A stretch of DNA of 64,000 bases, taken from positions 169,909 through 233,908 of the forward strand of contig JACPSZ010000017.1 of assembly GCA_024860875.1 (NCBI GenBank), given 5' to 3'. The notes below the pieces were generated by a model. It was given only the letters and a program-made list of their open reading frames with translations, was not told the DNA's origin and searched no databases. Source of the stretch: Nitrososphaerota archaeon. Its GTDB lineage: Archaea; Thermoproteota; Nitrososphaeria; Nitrososphaerales; UBA57. A program made the position numbers and the translations under genes. Shown here piece by piece: positions 61,228-64,000 of the stretch (positions are counted from its first letter, which is position 1; every line of letters begins with the position of its first letter).

Positions 61228-62469
61228 CTAAGGAGGAGTGTGCTGATTACAATAGTATTTTTTGAAGATCAAACCTTTCTGAATCACGTCTTGTTGGCAG
61301 AGAGCTAAACCGCATACATTGCAATTCTTGCCGTGGCTATGACAGGCCAAATTACCGCATCTTTCGCAGATCAATACAGCTTTTTCAAAATGTCGAGTTG
61401 GAGCGTAACAATAGTTGAAGTCATCCTCTAACACTTTTCCTGTAACAGCTTGGATAGTTCTTCTGTAGGTCTTGTCCCGGTATGCGAAGATACCGGTAAC
61501 TATGGGAATGTTAACCAGTTCCGCGAGCTTTATTCTAACCCTTTCTGGTGAAGCCCTTATGGTGTGACTATGAGTGACGCCTCTCTTGGTTGTGTAAGTA
61601 TGCGTCCGATGGAGGTTCTTGGCTATCTCGTTGCGAGCTATCTGCGTGGCCTCCTCTTCAGTGATTTTTGCTAGTAGAGCGTCGATTTGGGAAAAGGTCA
61701 CTTGTTCCGAAAGTTTAGCTCTTGGCGTTTCTTTTTGTTCAAGGCCAACGCAATTAGTGAAGTGGCCTGTCCTCGGAAGGCGGGGTATGTCCCCTTCTTC
61801 TGTAATAGAATCAACAAGATTTCCTTGATTAGCATCGATAACAAGTAAGCCAGTACTGTTTAGGTTTATCTTTTGGTACATGAAAGCCTCTTGCACAAAG
61901 CAGTCGTACTTTATGAAATAATATGGGGTGAAGACTACCTGAACCTCAGAGAGAGGTAGCGAAGAGGCATTTTGAATAGTGGAAATGCTGAGCATGTTCG
62001 TCAAGAGAGGAGATATTGGTAATGCACGAACCATGCCTTCACTAATAGGCCCCAATACCAAGTCTTTTTTCATGACCTTTCTATATTCCGCCTTAAAGGC
62101 GCCTTCCAGATCATCCAGATTCCAAGGGTAAATGGAAAGAACCCTAATTCCATTAGCCTGATATTCCCTTTCTTTCAAATGCTTCTGCTCATTGTACTTC
62201 ATTCTTAGCTCCTGATCCTTATGATCCACGAGCCCCCAGAATTCTACGTAGACCTTATGTTCAGGGAGGTAAAAATCTGGTCTGCTAATTTTCTTAGTAA
62301 AAGCCGATATGTTAGTCTTTGCGGGGTCCTCATAAGTGTACTTTATGCCTTTTTGAAAGAGAAAGTCAGCGATTTGTTTTTCGCCCTTGCTCCGTACACG
62401 TTCTCCCTTTAGAGTTATTGATGGACTACCATAATGCTCTGTGTCAGACAGCGTCAATAAAACCGCCAA
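61228..62469 (-). CDS. PD-(D/E)XK nuclease-like protein with C-terminal zinc finger
   Basis: A 413-residue protein of no named family. The N-terminal ~135 residues look like a restriction-endonuclease fold: KGEKQIADFLFQKGI near 28, RPDFYLPEHKVYVEFWGL near 63-80 (Asp65 and Glu76 as metal ligands), a basic helix, then IRVLSIYPWNLDDL. The middle (about 160-350) is unassigned and includes a VTHSHTIRAS segment. The C-terminus has four or more CxxC/CxxH knuckles (CERCGNLACHSHGKNCNVCG). The D-x10-E spacing and PDFYLP motif are shared with the helicase at 46618. The start is TTG at 62469. It may act in DNA processing or defence. Confidence 0.7.
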   Translation of the reverse strand: MAVLLTLSDTEHYGSPSITLKGERVRSKGEKQIADFLFQKGIKYTYEDPAKTNISAFTKKISRPDFYLPEHKVYVEFWGLVDHKDQELRMKYNEQKHLKEREYQANGIRVLSIYPWNLDDLEGAFKAEYRKVMKKDLVLGPISEGMVRALPISPLLTNMLSISTIQNASSLPLSEVQVVFTPYYFIKYDCFVQEAFMYQKINLNSTGLLVIDANQGNLVDSITEEGDIPRLPRTGHFTNCVGLEQKETPRAKLSEQVTFSQIDALLAKITEEEATQIARNEIAKNLHRTHTYTTKRGVTHSHTIRASPERVRIKLAELVNIPIVTGIFAYRDKTYRRTIQAVTGKVLEDDFNYCYAPTRHFEKAVLICERCGNLACHSHGKNCNVCGLALCQQDVIQKGLIFKKYYCNQHTPP

Positions 62470-62658
62470 ACTTAACTGTTTATTAGAATCTTATTCATTA
62501 GTGATCCGGATTATAAGATAACCAAATAGGTTCAGAGTTCTCCGAAGTTCTAGAACTAACTAACCATATCCGGTTTAAAAGTTATGTTTAATCGCGCCCG
62601 CAGAAGTAATTGTTATTAGTCAGGAATAGCAAATATATACGAAACAAAGCAGTTGTAC

Positions 62659-63363
62659 ATGCGGTCAGAAAGTATGGTAAGAAAGGTTAGGATTGCTCCT
62701 TCAATGCTGGCATCGAAGCCGGAAAATTATGTCAAGGATGCAAAGACCCTTGAGAAGGCACAAGTGGACTGGTTCCATATCGATATGCTCGATGGTACGT
62801 TTACAGGAACCTACGCTTTTCCATCTTCAGATTTAGCAAAGATCAACTCGGCCACAAACTTTCCTATGGATGTTCATCTGATGACTACGCATCCGGTTGA
62901 AAAATTGAAGGAGTATATTGATGCTGGAGGGGATATGTTCACTGCACATGTTGAAGCTGTCAATCCAAGACGTTTCATAGATGTTGTTAGGAAGAATAAG
63001 AAGATGGTGGGGCTTGCCGTGAACCCAGATACCCCTCTCTCTGCAGTTGTGGATCATATGGAGGAGATGGACAGGCTTCTAATAATGACTGTAGTCCCGG
63101 GAAAGACAGGGCAGAAGTTCATTCCAGGCCCTCTTACCAAAATGAAAGAAGCAAGGCAGTTGATAGACAAGCATGGGTACAAGTGTGAATTGGCTGTAGA
63201 TGGAGGAGTAAACCTTGAGACTGCGCCTTCTGTAATAGAGGCGGGGGTTGATGTTGTCATTTCAGGAGCAGGAATATTATATCAGCCAGATCTGATAAAA
63301 GCCGTTGACGATTTTAGGAAACTAGCTGAAAGTGTACTCAATTCAGGGACTTCCAAAACTTAG
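62659..63363 (+). CDS. rpe: Ribulose-phosphate 3-epimerase
   Basis: A TIM-barrel enzyme that interconverts ribulose-5-phosphate and xylulose-5-phosphate. It has RIAPSMLASKPENYV at the N-terminus, FHIDMLDGTFTG near 35 (metal His/Asp), MDVHLMTTHPVEKL near 66, MTVVPGKTGQKF near 145 and LAVDGGVN near 178 (catalytic Asp). Length is normal. AAATATATAC at 62631-62640 predicts transcription near 62661, so ATG 62659 or 62674 is the likely start; an in-frame TTG lies at 62653. Rpe is patchy in archaea and suggests some pentose-phosphate capacity. It overlaps the ABC permease gene by four bases at the 3' end. Confidence 0.92.
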   Translation: MRSESMVRKVRIAPSMLASKPENYVKDAKTLEKAQVDWFHIDMLDGTFTGTYAFPSSDLAKINSATNFPMDVHLMTTHPVEKLKEYIDAGGDMFTAHVEAVNPRRFIDVVRKNKKMVGLAVNPDTPLSAVVDHMEEMDRLLIMTVVPGKTGQKFIPGPLTKMKEARQLIDKHGYKCELAVDGGVNLETAPSVIEAGVDVVISGAGILYQPDLIKAVDDFRKLAESVLNSGTSKT

Positions 63364-64000
63364 CTTACACTCTTCGTAATATCACTTTTGAGGAAACGGA
63401 AGAATGCTATGGTAATTGGTACGGATGTATAGATTATTATTGATACTATAGCCTCAGCCATAGTGCCGCTTACAGTAAGGTTGAAGTCTCCGCCTCCAAA
63501 AGGCAATCTAAGATTCTGCAGGAATAATGCTCTAGCGACCATTATAGGAAGATTTGAAGAGCCCCAGTTTGGCAACCATTTTACTATATTAAGATAGAAC
63601 TGCTCTCCTGTAAGATTTGAAGCGAGTATCAGAAATGGACCTAGAACGAGTGCAAGGATAAATATCGTGCTTGAAACTAGGTATGCTAAACTTGAAACTC
63701 TGAACAGCTCGCCTGTCATGAATCCTATTGAGAAGAATACTAGCGTAGAGAAAATTATTGCAATGTACATCATTGGTGCATATTCAGCGTACTGTTGAGG
63801 ACCAAAGACGCCATAAGACAGGGTTACTGCGAGAGATGAAGTTATCAGAGCAATAAAGGCGAATAGAGTGTAACCTCCGACGAACTTTCCAAGCAGGTAT
63901 TCAGTCCTCCTTACAGGTTTCGTCAGAATTGTATCAGCAGTCCCCTGCTCATATTCTTCAGCAGTTGAGCCTGTTGCAATAAAGATGGCTACAAATTGCA
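63360..64000 (-). CDS. ABC-2 type transporter permease, 5'-truncated by window edge
   Basis: The C-terminal part of a membrane permease. The frame is open to base 64000, so the internal ATG at 63773 is not the start. The family-typical block STAEEYEQGTADTILTKPVR, then RTEYLLGKFVGG, is present near the visible N-terminus. At least five hydrophobic helices follow (for example FAFIALITSSLAVTLSYG and FILALVLGPFLILAS). ABC-2 permeases pair with a separate ATPase, expected upstream outside the window. The substrate is unknown. Confidence 0.88.
   Translation of the reverse strand, partial: QFVAIFIATGSTAEEYEQGTADTILTKPVRRTEYLLGKFVGGYTLFAFIALITSSLAVTLSYGVFGPQQYAEYAPMMYIAIIFSTLVFFSIGFMTGELFRVSSLAYLVSSTIFILALVLGPFLILASNLTGEQFYLNIVKWLPNWGSSNLPIMVARALFLQNLRLPFGGGDFNLTVSGTMAEAIVSIIIYTSVPITIAFFRFLKSDITKSVS

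Noticed and set aside
1..64000. CRISPR array, rRNA or intact insertion sequence
   Set aside because: No regularly spaced repeats, rRNA-like stretches, transposase or integrase motifs were seen in the window.

Overview
This is archaeal DNA of moderate GC. The evidence is a thermosome subunit, Mre11/Rad50, a Hef-type helicase, an Nre repair protein with a PCNA-binding tail, archaeal-type PurP ligases, a tetraether-lipid synthase homologue (Tes), TrmB and ribbon-helix-helix regulators, and many TATA boxes about 26 bases upstream of start codons (leaderless transcription). The gene set and the style of the anchored surface proteins suggest Nitrososphaeria/Thaumarchaeota or a close relative. That placement is an inference. 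No 16S rRNA or ammonia-oxidation gene lies in the window.

Layout. 1-1751: end of a 2-oxoacid:ferredoxin oxidoreductase operon. 1797-14601: a large anchored surface protein, then a cluster built around two tubulin/FtsZ-superfamily proteins. One is a 908-residue tubulin-like GTPase with intact loops; the other is a degenerate FtsZ/CetZ-like protein with a zinc ribbon. They sit with a polytopic membrane protein, a single-pass surface protein and a PH-like protein. This is the best candidate for an undescribed system, possibly an envelope-linked cytomotive apparatus. 14740-23888: housekeeping genes (DUF763, F420/FMN oxidoreductase, Ala-tRNA editing, Nre, Fe-trafficking-like, CorA, Rad50-Mre11).

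24217-31535: an accessory region made of two divergent copies of one module. Each has a ribbon-helix-helix regulator on the minus strand, a shared promoter-leader element, secreted or membrane-anchored cargo on the plus strand, and the decayed end of a DNA methyltransferase gene. 31560-41846: tandem purP genes, the tes homologue with divergent TrmB regulators, small paralogous proteins, a CAAX-type protease and a PAC2 protein.

41930-49450: an integration hotspot. Four tRNA 3'-end fragments and a 130-bp direct repeat separate short cargo blocks: a Doc-like toxin, a PQQ-type dehydrogenase, an unknown two-gene pair, and a membrane-anchored helicase IV-like protein with an inserted nuclease domain.

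49451-64000: mostly chromosomal genes (LVIVD surface protein, acyl-CoA synthetase, thermosome, nucleotide-sugar epimerase, Hef helicase, AN1-zinc-finger site-2 protease, C39-like peptidase, AbrB-PhoU regulator, ribulose-phosphate epimerase, ABC permease). Among them is a second protein carrying the same nuclease signature as the helicase. Gene packing is tight, with many 4-base overlaps between both co-oriented and convergent genes.
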